Shown: positions 30,026-39,663 of the stretch, piece by piece
How the letters are laid out: every line of letters begins with the position of its first letter
Position numbering within the stretch: position 1 is the stretch's first letter
Assembly: GCF_003402235.1 (NCBI RefSeq)
Contig: NZ_QEWO01000005.1
Coordinates: forward strand, 1 to 64,000
DNA: 64,000 nucleotides
Direction of reading: 5' to 3'
DNA from: Parahaliea mediterranea
GTDB lineage: Bacteria > Pseudomonadota > Gammaproteobacteria > Pseudomonadales > Halieaceae
Made by a program: the position numbers and the translations under genes
Notes under the pieces: generated by a model
The model's input: only the letters and a program-made list of their open reading frames with translations
Told to the model about the DNA's origin: nothing
Database searches by the model: none

Positions 30026-31129
30026 TCAGAGCCGCATGGGCATGACAACATAGACAGAGTCGTCGGTATCGGTTTCTTCAAGCAAGGCGCTGCTATTGGG
30101 ATCCGAGAGCGACAGCCGCACCTGTTCGCCGCTGAGCACACCCAGTACATCCAGCAGGTAGCTGACATTAAAGCCAATCTCCAGGCTATCGCCCTGGTAA
30201 TCCACTGGCACAGATTCCTCGGCCTGCTCTTGCTCCGGGTTGTTGGCCACGATCTCCATGGCGTTGTCCACCAGCTTCAGGCGCACGCCACGGTACTTCT
30301 CGTTGGACAGGATGGCGGTGCGGGTAAAAGCCTGACGCAGCTCCATGCGGGACCCGATGACACACTTGTCGGCGGCGCGGGGCAACACCCGCTCATAGTC
30401 CGGAAACTTGCCATCCACCAGTTTGGAGGTAAAGGTGAAATCCGCGGTGGTGGCGCGCAGGTGGTTGCTGCCCAGCACAATGCCAATCTCCGCCTCGTCT
30501 TCCATCAGCAGGCGAGCCAGCTCCAGCACCCCCTTGCGGGGCAGAATCACCTGCATATCCTCCGGAATATCGACATCGCTGGGCAGGGTACACATGGCCA
30601 GGCGGTGCCCGTCGGTGGCGACCACCCGCATGCGGCCCTGCTTGAGCTCCCACAGCATGCCGTTCAGGTAGTAGCGAACATCCTGCTGGGCCATGGCAAA
30701 GCCGGTGCGGTCAATCAGGCGCCGCAGCTGGCCCTGCTTGAGGGCAAACTGATGGGTGCCAATGCTGTCATCGACACTGGGGAATTCCCGGGCGGGCAGG
30801 GTGGACAGGGTGAAGCGGCTGCGGCCGGACTTGACGGTCAGCTTGCCGTCTTCAGCGCTGAATTCAATGTCATTGCCTTCCGGCAGGGATTTGCAGATAT
30901 CCACCAACTTGCGGGCGGGCACCGTCAACTCACCGTCAACGCCGGGCGCCGGCAGTTGCACCCGTCCCACCAGTTCCACTTCCAGATCAGTACCGGTCAG
31001 TGAAAGTTTCTCCCCCTCCAGCACCAGCAATACGTTGGACAGAATCGGCAGGGTCTGGCGCCGCTCCACCACACCGGCAACCAGGTTCAGTGGCTTGAGC
31101 AGAGCGTCCCGAGAGATCACAAATTTCAT
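30026..31129 (-). CDS. dnaN: DNA polymerase III beta clamp
   Basis: Sliding clamp that tethers the replicative polymerase and binds many partners. The 367-residue length and three-domain repeat are standard: MKFVISRDALLKPLNLVAGV at the start, the internal SRFTLSTLPAREFP and FAMAQQDVRYYLNGML stretches, and the clamp C-terminus YVVMPMRL that lines the partner-binding pocket. It lies 115 bp downstream of dnaA and upstream of recF on the same strand, the usual dnaA-dnaN-recF-gyrB operon. Confidence 0.99.
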   Translation of the reverse strand: MKFVISRDALLKPLNLVAGVVERRQTLPILSNVLLVLEGEKLSLTGTDLEVELVGRVQLPAPGVDGELTVPARKLVDICKSLPEGNDIEFSAEDGKLTVKSGRSRFTLSTLPAREFPSVDDSIGTHQFALKQGQLRRLIDRTGFAMAQQDVRYYLNGMLWELKQGRMRVVATDGHRLAMCTLPSDVDIPEDMQVILPRKGVLELARLLMEDEAEIGIVLGSNHLRATTADFTFTSKLVDGKFPDYERVLPRAADKCVIGSRMELRQAFTRTAILSNEKYRGVRLKLVDNAMEIVANNPEQEQAEESVPVDYQGDSLEIGFNVSYLLDVLGVLSGEQVRLSLSDPNSSALLEETDTDDSVYVVMPMRL

Positions 31130-31244
31130 AACGAGGTGTATTCCTTAACGCACCGCCCGCGCGGTGGTAATTCCGCCATTCCCCAGCCGGCGCCACAAGC
31201 GCCGGCCCACCAGGTGCTACCTACCGCCGCCGCCCTGCCCACAC

Positions 31245-32765
31245 TCAGGTGGTCAGGGAGCGCAGCAAATTCTTATAGTCCTCGCGAATGTCCGAGCTGG
31301 TTTCGCGAAGCTCCTTGATTTTACGACATGCGTGCAGCACTGTCGTGTGATCGCGCCCACCAAAGCTATCGCCAATTTCCGGCAGGCTGTGATTGGTCAG
31401 TTCCTTGGCCAGGGTCATCGCCACCTGCCGTGGTCGCGCCACCGAACGGCTGCGCCGGCGCGACATCAGGTCCGCCACTTTGATCTTGTAGTACTCCGCC
31501 ACCGTGCGCTGGATGTTATCCAGGCTCACCTGCTTGTCCTGCAGGGCCAACAGGTCCTTGAGGCTTTCCTTGATCAGGTCGATATCGACGGGCTTGCCGG
31601 TGAAGTGAGCGCTTGCTATCACCCGCTTCAGCGCACCTTCAAGCTCACGCACGTTGGAGCGAATCCGCTGGGCAATAAAGAAGGCCGCGTCCGGCGGCAA
31701 CTCTATGCCCGCCTGGTTGGCCTTGTTCATCAGAATGGCCACCCGGGTTTCCAGCTCCGGCGGCTCCACCGCCACGGTCAGGCCCCAGCCAAAGCGCGAC
31801 TTCAGCCGCTCCTCCAACCCGTCCAGCTCCTTGGGGTAGCGGTCGCAGGTGAGGATCATTTGCTGGCCGCCTTCAAGCAGGGCGTTGAAGGTGTGGAAGA
31901 ACTCCTCCTGGGAGCGGTCCTTCTTGGCGAAAAACTGGATGTCGTCAATCAGCAGGGCATCCACCGAACGGTAGTAGCGCTTGAACTCGTTGATTGCATT
32001 GAGCTGCAGGGCCTTGACCATATCCGCCACAAAGCGCTCGGAGTGCAGGTACACCACCTTGGCATCCGGCTTCTGCGCCCGCAGGGCATTGCCCACCGCG
32101 TGCATGAGGTGGGTTTTGCCCAGGCCCACGCCGCCATAGAGGAACAGCGGGTTATAGGCGGCACCGGGATTTTCCGCCACCTGGCGGGCCGCCGCCAGGG
32201 CAAGCTGGTTGGACTTGCCCTCGACAAAACTCTCAAAGGTGAAGGAGCCAGACAGCCCGGGCTGGTGGGCCACGGCGGGCTCCACCCGGGTGCGATCCAC
32301 CGCCGCCGGGGCGCGCCGTTGTAGGTGGCCAGGGTTCGCCGCAGGTTCCGACAGGGCAGGGCCGGTGGCCCGCTGGACAGGCTGCGGCGCAAAGCCGCCG
32401 CCAGCGCGGGAGGGACTCTGGGCCAGGTTCACCGCCGCCTGCGGTGCCATGCGCGGTGCCATACCCGGGGCCATACCGGGGACATCGTCGCCTGCGCCTG
32501 TGGCATCCGCGGGTGGCTGCGGGCGGCTGCCGATCTCCAGCACCACATCCGGCGCGTGATCGCCTTCAATCTCCCGCACCAGCTCGTGAATGCGGCCGGA
32601 AAACTTGTTGGCGACAAAGTCCTTGATGAAGCGATTCGGGGCAAACAGCGTCAGCATTTGCCCTTCCTGGGCGGCCTGCAGGGGCCGAATCCAGGTATTG
32701 AACTGTTGCGATGGCAGTTCGCTCTGCAGTCGATCTACACAGCGCTGCCAGGTGATGCCAGGCAA
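31245..32765 (-). CDS. dnaA: Chromosomal replication initiator DnaA
   Basis: Initiator that binds DnaA boxes and opens the origin. Domain I occupies about 1-85 ([16 protein letters not shown]). A long proline/alanine linker to about 172 contains three PGMAP/PRMAP-like repeats. The AAA+ domain has Walker [10 protein letters not shown] at 211-219 and Walker B LLIDDIQF. Domain IV holds the DNA-binding signature [12 protein letters not shown] near 475. The start is TTG with AGGGGG just upstream and a stop further up in the same frame, so no ATG is available. At 506 residues it is within the normal range. Confidence 0.98.
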   Translation of the reverse strand: MPGITWQRCVDRLQSELPSQQFNTWIRPLQAAQEGQMLTLFAPNRFIKDFVANKFSGRIHELVREIEGDHAPDVVLEIGSRPQPPADATGAGDDVPGMAPGMAPRMAPQAAVNLAQSPSRAGGGFAPQPVQRATGPALSEPAANPGHLQRRAPAAVDRTRVEPAVAHQPGLSGSFTFESFVEGKSNQLALAAARQVAENPGAAYNPLFLYGGVGLGKTHLMHAVGNALRAQKPDAKVVYLHSERFVADMVKALQLNAINEFKRYYRSVDALLIDDIQFFAKKDRSQEEFFHTFNALLEGGQQMILTCDRYPKELDGLEERLKSRFGWGLTVAVEPPELETRVAILMNKANQAGIELPPDAAFFIAQRIRSNVRELEGALKRVIASAHFTGKPVDIDLIKESLKDLLALQDKQVSLDNIQRTVAEYYKIKVADLMSRRRSRSVARPRQVAMTLAKELTNHSLPEIGDSFGGRDHTTVLHACRKIKELRETSSDIREDYKNLLRSLTT

Positions 32766-32925
32766 ACTATCCCCCTGATCGCCACCTCACGGCGGCTGGC
32801 CTAGATTGGGTCTTTTTTACGGTCGGTCGTCGTGCGTTTGGTCGCTGAATCTTACTGTGAGTAAGTTCTTATTTCGCTGGCATAAGCGCCGCCAGGAAGG
32901 GGCATCATACGCCCCGTGAAATCAC

Positions 32926-32934
32926 TTATCCACA
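32926..32934 (+). promoter_or_regulatory. DnaA box
   Basis: TTATCCACA, an exact consensus box, followed by an A-run and the AT-rich tract. Confidence 0.8.
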
Positions 32935-33179
32935 AAAAATCCGATCCGGCCTCCAGTTTTTTTATTATTAGAAATCAGTACCTTATATACCGCTTTCTGG
33001 CAAGATCCAGAGCCCGGCAAACCTTATACCGCAATCAATCCACCTGTGAATATCTTGTGCATTTCTTTGTGGGAAACTGTGCACCGAATGGCGCAGGCCG
33101 CGCCGCCGCTGCCTTTGGCAAAATCGGCTGTCACGCCAATAAAAAGCGCCCCAGACGGCGAAAAAAGCCGGCTTTCGGA

Positions 33180-33208
33180 TTGTATTGGCCCGGGCGTTTC
33201 ACTAGAAT
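33180..33208 (+). promoter_or_regulatory. Promoter of rpmH-rnpA-yidD-yidC
   Basis: TTGTAT and TAGAAT separated by 17 bp, about 70 bp before the rpmH ATG. Confidence 0.6.
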
Positions 33209-33235
33209 ACCCACCCTTTTTTCCGGCCCCGGTAG

Positions 33236-33415
<180 letters not shown>

Positions 33416-33431
33416 TTCAGGCGCCTGCGCG

Positions 33432-33842
33432 ATGAGTGGCACGGCGCAGCCGCGGAGCTCGCAATACAGCTTCGGCAAGGCCAGCCGCCTGCTCACCGCC
33501 AGGGACTACAGCCGGGTATTTGACGGCGCAGAGGCCAGGGCCTCCCACAAGCACGTTTTGCTGCTGGCAAAACAAAACGATCAACCCGGGCATCGCCTGG
33601 GTTTGGTCGTTGCCAAAAAAAATGTTCGCCTGGCGGTGCAGCGCAACCGGGTCAAGCGACTGGCCCGGGAAATGTTTCGCCAGGCCGATGCCGAGCCGCC
33701 CTTTATGGACGTGGTTCTGCTCGCCCGCCGCGGCATCGATCAGTTGGATAATGCCGAGCTATCCTCTATATTGCGCGGGCAATGGCGGAAACTGGCCCGA
33801 CGGGTTTCCGAAGCTGACACTAGCGAAAGCCGGGGACGCTGA
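33432..33842 (+). CDS. rnpA: Ribonuclease P protein component
   Basis: Basic protein subunit of RNase P, which with the M1 RNA trims tRNA 5' leaders. The family signature RNRVKRLAREMFR lies near residues 72-84, preceded by FGKASRLLTARDY and LGLVVAKKNVRLAV. At 136 residues it is slightly longer than average because of short tails at both ends. It lies 16 bp after rpmH and its TGA overlaps the yidD ATG by one base. Confidence 0.98.
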   Translation: MSGTAQPRSSQYSFGKASRLLTARDYSRVFDGAEARASHKHVLLLAKQNDQPGHRLGLVVAKKNVRLAVQRNRVKRLAREMFRQADAEPPFMDVVLLARRGIDQLDNAELSSILRGQWRKLARRVSEADTSESRGR

Positions 33843-34069
33843 TGCGCCGCATGTTGGTCTTCCTTATATCGGTCTACCAGGCCTGCCTGAGTCCGTTCCT
33901 TGGTAATCGCTGTCGGTTCTACCCGAGCTGTTCCGCCTACGCCCGGGAAGCCATCGAAGAACACGGTGTAATAAAAGGAAGCTCCCTCGCCGCCCGGCGC
34001 CTGTCCCGCTGCCACCCCTGGCACGAGGGCGGCGTTGATCCGGTGCCCCCCCGCACACAGACTCACTGA
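33842..34069 (+). CDS. yidD: Membrane protein insertion efficiency factor YidD
   Basis: 75-residue inner-face membrane protein that assists YidC insertion. The family core is intact: YQACLSPFLGNRCRFYPSCS and YAREAIEEHGVIKG, then RLSRCHPWHEGGVDPVP, with three conserved Cys. It overlaps rnpA by one base and precedes yidC by 11 bp, so the three are translated from one message. Confidence 0.98.
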   Translation: MRRMLVFLISVYQACLSPFLGNRCRFYPSCSAYAREAIEEHGVIKGSSLAARRLSRCHPWHEGGVDPVPPRTQTH

Positions 34070-34080
34070 CACGACCGACT

Positions 34081-35802
34081 ATGGATTTGCAACGCTCACT
34101 GCTGATCGGCGCCATTGCCGTGCTCTCCTTCATGCTGCTGACCGAGTGGGTGGCTTTCAAGGAGGCCAAAACCCAGGCTGGTGCGCCGCTCACCACCCGC
34201 CTCACCGAAAGCGCGAACGCCGCCGTGGTGGGCAGCGACGTGGACCTGCCCGCAATGCCGGCCCCCGCCGACGGTCCGGCGCCGGGCCTGGATGACCTGC
34301 CCGCGCCACCCGCCGACGCGACAGCGACGGCACCGGAGCAGAAGCCGGCTGCCCAGCAAAACGCCAGTGATGCCATCGTGCGGGTATTCACCGATGAGTT
34401 GCAGGTGGCCATCGATTTGCGCGGCGGCGACATTGTCGAGCTGGCTCTGGTGGAGCACCTGGAATCCCTGGAGGGCAAGCCCTTTGTCCTGCTGGAGCAG
34501 AATACCGGGCGCACCTACATTGCCCAATCCGGGCTGATCGGGCCCGATGGCATCGACGCCGGGGGCCGGGCGCGCTTTAGCAGCGCGCAAAGCGAATACC
34601 ATCTCGCCCCGGGCCAAGACAGCCTGCAGGTGGACCTGCTGTGGGCCAATGATAAGGGTGTAAAGGTCACCAAACGCTATACCTTCCGCCGCGAGCACTA
34701 TCTCGTGCAGATGGAATACCTGGTACAGAACAACAGCGCGCAGCGCTTCCAGGCCAACCTGTTCGGCCAGCTCAAGCGCGACAGCAGCCCGCCCCCCAAT
34801 GCCGACACTGGCGGCATGGGTATCAAACCCTTCCTCGGCGCGGCAATTACCCAGCCCGACGAGCGCTTCACCAAGTTCAGCTTTGATGACATGCGTGAAG
34901 AGCCCTTCAAGGCACAGCTGCCGGATGGCTGGATCGCCATGATCCAGCACTACTTCCTGAGCGCGTGGATCCCCGCCCCCGGGCAGACCCACACCTACAG
35001 CACCCGGGTCACCAGCAACGGCTTTAACATCGCCGGCTTCACCAGCCCGGCGCTGGTTGTGCTGCCCGGTGAAAGCGGCAAGACCGGCGCCGAGTTCTAC
35101 GCCGGCCCGAAAGACCAGTACCGGCTGGAAGCCATCTCGCCCTACCTGGACCTGTCGGTGGATTACGGCTGGCTGTGGTGGATTGCCCAACCACTGTTCT
35201 GGCTGCTGACCAAGATTCACTCCCTGGTGGGCAACTGGGGCGTGGCCATTATAGTGCTCACGGTGCTGATCAAGGCCGCCTTCTTCAAACTCTCCGCCAC
35301 CAGCTACCGCTCCATGGCCAACATGCGCCGGGTTGCCCCGAAAATGCAGGACATCCGCGAGCAGTACGGCGACGACAAACAGAAGCAGTCGCAGGCCATG
35401 ATGGAGCTGTACCGCAAGGAGAAGATCAACCCGATGGGCGGCTGCCTGCCCATCCTGGTACAGATGCCGGTGTTCATCGCCCTGTACTGGGTGCTGATGG
35501 AGTCCGTGGAACTGCGCCACGCGCCCTTCATGCTGTGGATCAAGGACCTGTCGGTCATGGATCCCTACTTTGTGCTGCCGTTGCTGATGGGCGCCAGCAT
35601 GTGGTTCATGCAGAAGCTGAACCCGCCGCCACCGGACCCAATGCAGGCCAAGATCATGCAGTGGATGCCGATCGTATTCACCTTCTTCTTTCTGTGGTTC
35701 CCCGCCGGCCTGGTGCTGTACTGGGTGGTGAACAACCTGCTGTCCATGGCCCAGCAGTGGGTGATTACCCGCCAGATTGAGAAGCAGGGCGCCGCCGCCT
35801 GA
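34081..35802 (+). CDS. yidC: Membrane protein insertase YidC
   Basis: 573-residue Oxa1-type insertase that inserts membrane proteins such as the F0 c and a subunits encoded further right. It has an N-terminal membrane anchor (5-20), a linker rich in Ala/Pro, a periplasmic beta-sandwich (about 90-335), and a five-helix core from [15 protein letters not shown] with the [18 protein letters not shown] segment and the cytoplasmic hairpin containing [19 protein letters not shown]. It ends in a short polar tail. Confidence 0.98.
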   Translation: MDLQRSLLIGAIAVLSFMLLTEWVAFKEAKTQAGAPLTTRLTESANAAVVGSDVDLPAMPAPADGPAPGLDDLPAPPADATATAPEQKPAAQQNASDAIVRVFTDELQVAIDLRGGDIVELALVEHLESLEGKPFVLLEQNTGRTYIAQSGLIGPDGIDAGGRARFSSAQSEYHLAPGQDSLQVDLLWANDKGVKVTKRYTFRREHYLVQMEYLVQNNSAQRFQANLFGQLKRDSSPPPNADTGGMGIKPFLGAAITQPDERFTKFSFDDMREEPFKAQLPDGWIAMIQHYFLSAWIPAPGQTHTYSTRVTSNGFNIAGFTSPALVVLPGESGKTGAEFYAGPKDQYRLEAISPYLDLSVDYGWLWWIAQPLFWLLTKIHSLVGNWGVAIIVLTVLIKAAFFKLSATSYRSMANMRRVAPKMQDIREQYGDDKQKQSQAMMELYRKEKINPMGGCLPILVQMPVFIALYWVLMESVELRHAPFMLWIKDLSVMDPYFVLPLLMGASMWFMQKLNPPPPDPMQAKIMQWMPIVFTFFFLWFPAGLVLYWVVNNLLSMAQQWVITRQIEKQGAAA

Positions 35803-35854
35803 TTCACACGGCGGCGGCATTCTTTCCCCGCCGCCGCCTCCGTATACTGCAGCC

Positions 35855-37234
35855 ATGAGCGCACTGTCTTCCCTTGACGGCGATACCATCGCCGCCATCG
35901 CCACCGCCCCCGGTCGCGGCGGGGTGGGCATAGTGCGCCTGTCCGGCCCCGCCGCTCGCGCTATTGGCGAGCGCCTGTGCGGCGGCGCACTCACCCCGCG
36001 CCACGCCCACTTCCGCTCCTTTAGCAATGGCGACAACGCGCCGTTGGATAGCGGCATTGCGCTTTATTTTCCCGCCCCGAACTCCTTTACCGGCGAGGAC
36101 GTGGTGGAGCTGCAGGGCCACGGCGGCCCGGTGATTCTCGATTTGCTGCTGAAAGCCTGCTGCGCCGCCGGCGCTCGCCTGGCGCGGCCAGGGGAGTTTT
36201 CCGAGCGCGCCTTCCTCAACGACAAACTGGACCTGGCCCAGGCCGAGGCCATTGCCGACCTCATCAACAGCACCACCGAGCAGGCCGCACTGTCGGCCAC
36301 GCGCTCCCTGCAGGGGGCTTTTTCGCGGGCCATCGACCATCTGGTGGAGGCGGTAACCCGGCTGCGGGTCTACGTGGAAGCCGCCATTGACTTCCCGGAG
36401 GAGGAAATCGACTTTCTTGCCGACGGGAAGGTGGCCGAGCAGGTCCGCACCCTGCAGCAGCAGCTGCGGGAGGTCATGCAGTCCGCCCGCCAGGGCAGCC
36501 TGCTGCAGGAGGGCATGAAACTGGTGATTGCCGGGCGCCCCAACGCGGGCAAGTCGAGCCTGCTGAACGCCCTCGCCGGGCAGGACACCGCCATCGTGAC
36601 CCCCATTGAGGGCACCACCCGCGATGTGCTGCGCGAGCATATCCAGATTGACGGCATGCCCCTGCACATTGTCGATACCGCCGGTTTGCGCGAATCCGCC
36701 GATATCGTCGAGCAGGAGGGTATTCGCCGGGCCTGGGAGGAAATGGCCACCGCCGATCGCATCCTGCTGGTGGTGGATGGCAGCTCCGCCGACGCGGATA
36801 TCGCCAGCGCCGCCCTGTGGCCCGAAAAAAACCAGCGCCTGGGAGGCGAGCTACCGGTCACCGTGGTGCACAACAAGGCCGACCTCAGCGGCCGCCCCCC
36901 GGCGCTGATCCAGCAGGGCGGCGATACCATCATTGAATTGTCCGCGCTCACCGGCGCCGGCATGGGATTGCTGCGCGATCACCTAAAACAGTGCATGGGC
37001 TACAGCGACGCCGGCGGCGCCAGCTTCAGCGCCCGGCGGCGCCACCTCGAAGCGCTGGAAACAGCGGCCGGCTACCTCGACGCCGGCCAACGCCAGCTGC
37101 AACAGGCCGGCGCCGGGGAACTGCTGGCCGAAGACCTGCGCCACTGCCACAACGCCCTCGGCACCATTACCGGCGCCATCAGCAGCGACGACCTACTGGG
37201 CGAGATTTTCTCCAGCTTCTGCATCGGCAAGTAG
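35855..37234 (+). CDS. mnmE: tRNA modification GTPase MnmE
   Basis: 459-residue GTPase that, with MnmG, installs the 5-carboxymethylaminomethyl group on U34 of tRNAs. It has an N-terminal folate-binding domain ([20 protein letters not shown]), a G domain with [21 protein letters not shown] and HNKAD, and the essential C-terminal CIGK. The ATG at 35855 gives the standard start; the frame is open upstream into the end of yidC but is not homologous there. The last 42 bases overlap the convergent EamA gene. Confidence 0.98.
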   Translation: MSALSSLDGDTIAAIATAPGRGGVGIVRLSGPAARAIGERLCGGALTPRHAHFRSFSNGDNAPLDSGIALYFPAPNSFTGEDVVELQGHGGPVILDLLLKACCAAGARLARPGEFSERAFLNDKLDLAQAEAIADLINSTTEQAALSATRSLQGAFSRAIDHLVEAVTRLRVYVEAAIDFPEEEIDFLADGKVAEQVRTLQQQLREVMQSARQGSLLQEGMKLVIAGRPNAGKSSLLNALAGQDTAIVTPIEGTTRDVLREHIQIDGMPLHIVDTAGLRESADIVEQEGIRRAWEEMATADRILLVVDGSSADADIASAALWPEKNQRLGGELPVTVVHNKADLSGRPPALIQQGGDTIIELSALTGAGMGLLRDHLKQCMGYSDAGGASFSARRRHLEALETAAGYLDAGQRQLQQAGAGELLAEDLRHCHNALGTITGAISSDDLLGEIFSSFCIGK

Positions 37235-38101
37235 CGGCACCACCGGCGCCTGCTGCGCAGACCCCCTTGCCTGCGCCATGCCCGCGGCAATAATCAGCAC
37301 ACAACCCGCCGCCTGCAGTGGCGACAGGGTCTCGGCAAACAGCAGCCAGCCAAACACAATCACCGCCACCGGCTCGCTATAGGCCAGTGTCCCGAACTGG
37401 GCGGTGGGCAGGCGCTGCATGGCGAGCACTGTCAGCGTCAGTGCCGCAAAGCCCGGCAGCAGGCCGGTCGCCAGCATCCAGGGCAGGGCCTGGGCCGGCA
37501 CCTGCAGGGCATGAGGCCCTGCCACGCACAGCATCACCAGCGCTCCCACCAGCAATTGCCAGAACACTGCCTGCAGCGGCGGAATTCGCGCCGGACTGTG
37601 GCGGTTCAGCAGCATGAAGACGGCGTAGCAGAGCAGGGCGAGGCCGGCAAAGCCGAGCCCCAAAAGATCCCCCGCCGACAGGGTCAGGCGAAACTCCATC
37701 ATCATGGCAAAACCCAGCAAAGCCAGGCCAATGCACAGCGCCTGCCAGCGGTTGAGCCGCTCATGCCAGATAAAGTGCCCCGCCAGGGCCGCCAGCGGCG
37801 GCGCCAGATACACCGTCAGCACCGCATTGGCCATGGTGGTGTAATCCATCGCCCGCACATAGAACACGATAAACCCGGCCAGCAAGGCACCGGCCAGCAG
37901 GGTGGCAAGCCGGGGCCGCTGCCAGCGGGTGGCGGGCAAGGCCAGCAGCAGGCCGGCCACGAACAGGGCGCCAAGCCCCAGGCGGTAAAAGGTAATGACC
38001 GCCGCATCGACGCCGGAATAGCGCGCCATCACGCCCATGGTGGCCATGCCGACGGCACCCAGCACTGCCAGCCAGGCGGGGCTGATTGAAGAATGTTGCA
38101 T
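37193..38101 (-). CDS. EamA/DMT-family transporter
   Basis: Inner-membrane drug/metabolite transporter with about ten hydrophobic helices arranged as two EamA repeats of five (about 5-140 and 150-285). Each repeat ends in the usual AxxxYxxP-like motif ([13 protein letters not shown] and [19 protein letters not shown]). The ATG at 38101 is preferred to a TTG at 38143. Substrate unknown, often amino acids or nucleosides. It is the only minus-strand gene between dnaA and the TrmB gene at 51.4 kb, and its C-terminal 14 codons overlap mnmE. Confidence 0.88.
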   Translation of the reverse strand: MQHSSISPAWLAVLGAVGMATMGVMARYSGVDAAVITFYRLGLGALFVAGLLLALPATRWQRPRLATLLAGALLAGFIVFYVRAMDYTTMANAVLTVYLAPPLAALAGHFIWHERLNRWQALCIGLALLGFAMMMEFRLTLSAGDLLGLGFAGLALLCYAVFMLLNRHSPARIPPLQAVFWQLLVGALVMLCVAGPHALQVPAQALPWMLATGLLPGFAALTLTVLAMQRLPTAQFGTLAYSEPVAVIVFGWLLFAETLSPLQAAGCVLIIAAGMAQARGSAQQAPVVPLLADAEAGENLAQ

Positions 38102-38179
38102 GAGGAAAACCCAGCACCCGAACGGGTATCTGTATCGAATCAAGACAGCCCGTAACGCGCGGCAACCTCGCGGCGCCAG

Positions 38180-38640
38180 CCATGCACAGGCGGGGCACAG
38201 CTTAACCGCAGGTCATGCACAAGGCACCCACAATTTACCCACAGGCCGAATTATTTACACACACTATGCACAGGTAATTCCAGGGTTGCTCCAGCAGCTG
38301 TTACCGCGCCCAGCGGCCATCCGCAGAAAATGTGGGTAATAACGGGACAGCCCCTGAACCGGCGCGGGGTGAAATCTGGATAAATCGCCAGTGAGCGCAG
38401 GGGCGCCAAACTGTGCCCAATCCCTCCCCAGCCGGGGCAGGGCTTTTGACCCTGTGCAAGCAGGTGTTCCGGCGGCAGTTATGCGAAGGGCAAGATACTG
38501 ATTTTTAATAGGAAATCGCGCCTATCCACAGAACAGGACGGGTCATATAAAAACAACAACAACAAACTAAACTCTATATACCTAGATAACAGTGTATTTA
38601 TTCAATACTACTTAACAGAGCGAAGTGACTAAAAAAGCAT
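38180..38640. other. Cluster of DnaA-box-like sites with AT-rich tract, origin-like region
   Basis: Non-coding gap of about 540 bp. Nine-mers with one mismatch to TTATNCACA or TTWTNCACA occur at 38213, 38235, 38253, 38264, 38331 (minus), 38375 (minus) and 38522, plus a two-mismatch site at 38180. An AT-rich tract with runs of AAC and TA-rich sequence covers about 38545-38625. None is a perfect box. It lies close to mnmG, which flanks oriC in enterobacteria. Confidence 0.55.
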
Positions 38641-38644
38641 CAGC

Positions 38645-39517
38645 ATGATCGACAACATCATCCAGCGGCTCTACGCCGAAACGCCCAGTGACACCCTGTA
38701 TCACTACACCTCCCTGAGCGGCCTGCTCGGCATCATTCACTCGGGCCATCTCAGGGCCTCGGATGTGCGCTACATGAATGACTCCACCGAGATCCGCCAC
38801 ACCCTGGAGCTGATGGGCGAGCACATTCACCGGCGGGTGCTGGCCGGCACCGACCGGCCCATCCTGCTCAACCAGCTGTCGGACTGGCTGAGTCATCGCA
38901 TTGTCGATGGCCCCATGCTGTTCGGGGCGTCCTTTCGCGCCAACGGCAACCTGCTCAGCCAGTGGCGGGGCTACAGCGTGCACGGCAAGGGCGTCAGCCT
39001 CGGCTTTGCGCCGCAGCACATCCTGTCCTGTGCCCGGCATCAGCAGTTTCAGGTGGGGCGTTGCATTTACGACCCGCAGCGCCAGGGCAGCCTGATTGAG
39101 GAAGTGGTGGACGGAGTGGAGGCCTACGCTGCCGCCGGGGACTACGCCGACGGTGACGAGAGTGCCAATCAGAAGATCTTCGAGCGCATCGAGGGCCGCC
39201 TGTTGCGCCTGGCGGCCCTGCTCAAGCATCCTACCTTCGAGGAAGAGCAGGAGTGGCGCATTGTGTCGCCGGTGATCGAGGATGGCAGCGCCGCCCCCAT
39301 TCACTTTCGCGAGGGGGCGTCCATGCTGGTGCCCTGGTACGCTTTTGAGCTGCGCGCAGCGTCCGGCGGCAATGACATGGGGCTCGATCATGTCTACCTC
39401 GGCCCCACCAACAACATCGACCTGTCGATGAACTCCCTGAAACTGTTCCTCGCCCAGCGCGGGCAAAGCCCGGCCCGGGGCATCAGCTACTGCCAGATTC
39501 CCTACCGCCAGCGCTAA
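38645..39517 (+). CDS. DUF2971-domain protein
   Basis: 290-residue cytoplasmic protein of unknown activity. The DUF2971 signature is clear: LYHYTSLSGLLGIIHSGHLR and the following VRYMNDSTEI, SFRANGNLLSQWRGY and HPTFEEEQEWRIV, with a C-terminal VYLGPT. The HYTS...LRAS...MND pattern resembles ADP-ribosyltransferase-like folds, and DUF2971 genes recur in accessory and defence-type regions, so a toxin or stress role is possible (inference). It separates the origin-like box cluster from the mnmG promoter and has no clear partner gene. Confidence 0.8.
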   Translation: MIDNIIQRLYAETPSDTLYHYTSLSGLLGIIHSGHLRASDVRYMNDSTEIRHTLELMGEHIHRRVLAGTDRPILLNQLSDWLSHRIVDGPMLFGASFRANGNLLSQWRGYSVHGKGVSLGFAPQHILSCARHQQFQVGRCIYDPQRQGSLIEEVVDGVEAYAAAGDYADGDESANQKIFERIEGRLLRLAALLKHPTFEEEQEWRIVSPVIEDGSAAPIHFREGASMLVPWYAFELRAASGGNDMGLDHVYLGPTNNIDLSMNSLKLFLAQRGQSPARGISYCQIPYRQR

Positions 39518-39590
39518 CACCGGTGGGTAATGACAGCGGCCAGGGCAGCGGAGGGGGGACACGGTAGCGCAAAGCACAACAGAACATTTT

Positions 39591-39619
39591 TTGTACAAGG
39601 GCGGCCCGCGCCGTATAAT
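39591..39619 (+). promoter_or_regulatory. Promoter of mnmG-rsmG-parA-parB
   Basis: TTGTAC and TATAAT with an exact 17 bp spacer, 44 bp before the mnmG start. Confidence 0.7.
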
Positions 39620-39663
39620 CGCCCGCCCCAAAATCCCAATGCCTGCGGGCGAGGACAGCAAAC

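Noticed and set aside
34096..36057. 653-codon open frame antisense to yidC and the start of mnmE
   Set aside because: It is the mirror of GC-rich codon usage in yidC; the product is His/Gln/Gly-rich with no domain, and yidC itself is unmistakable.
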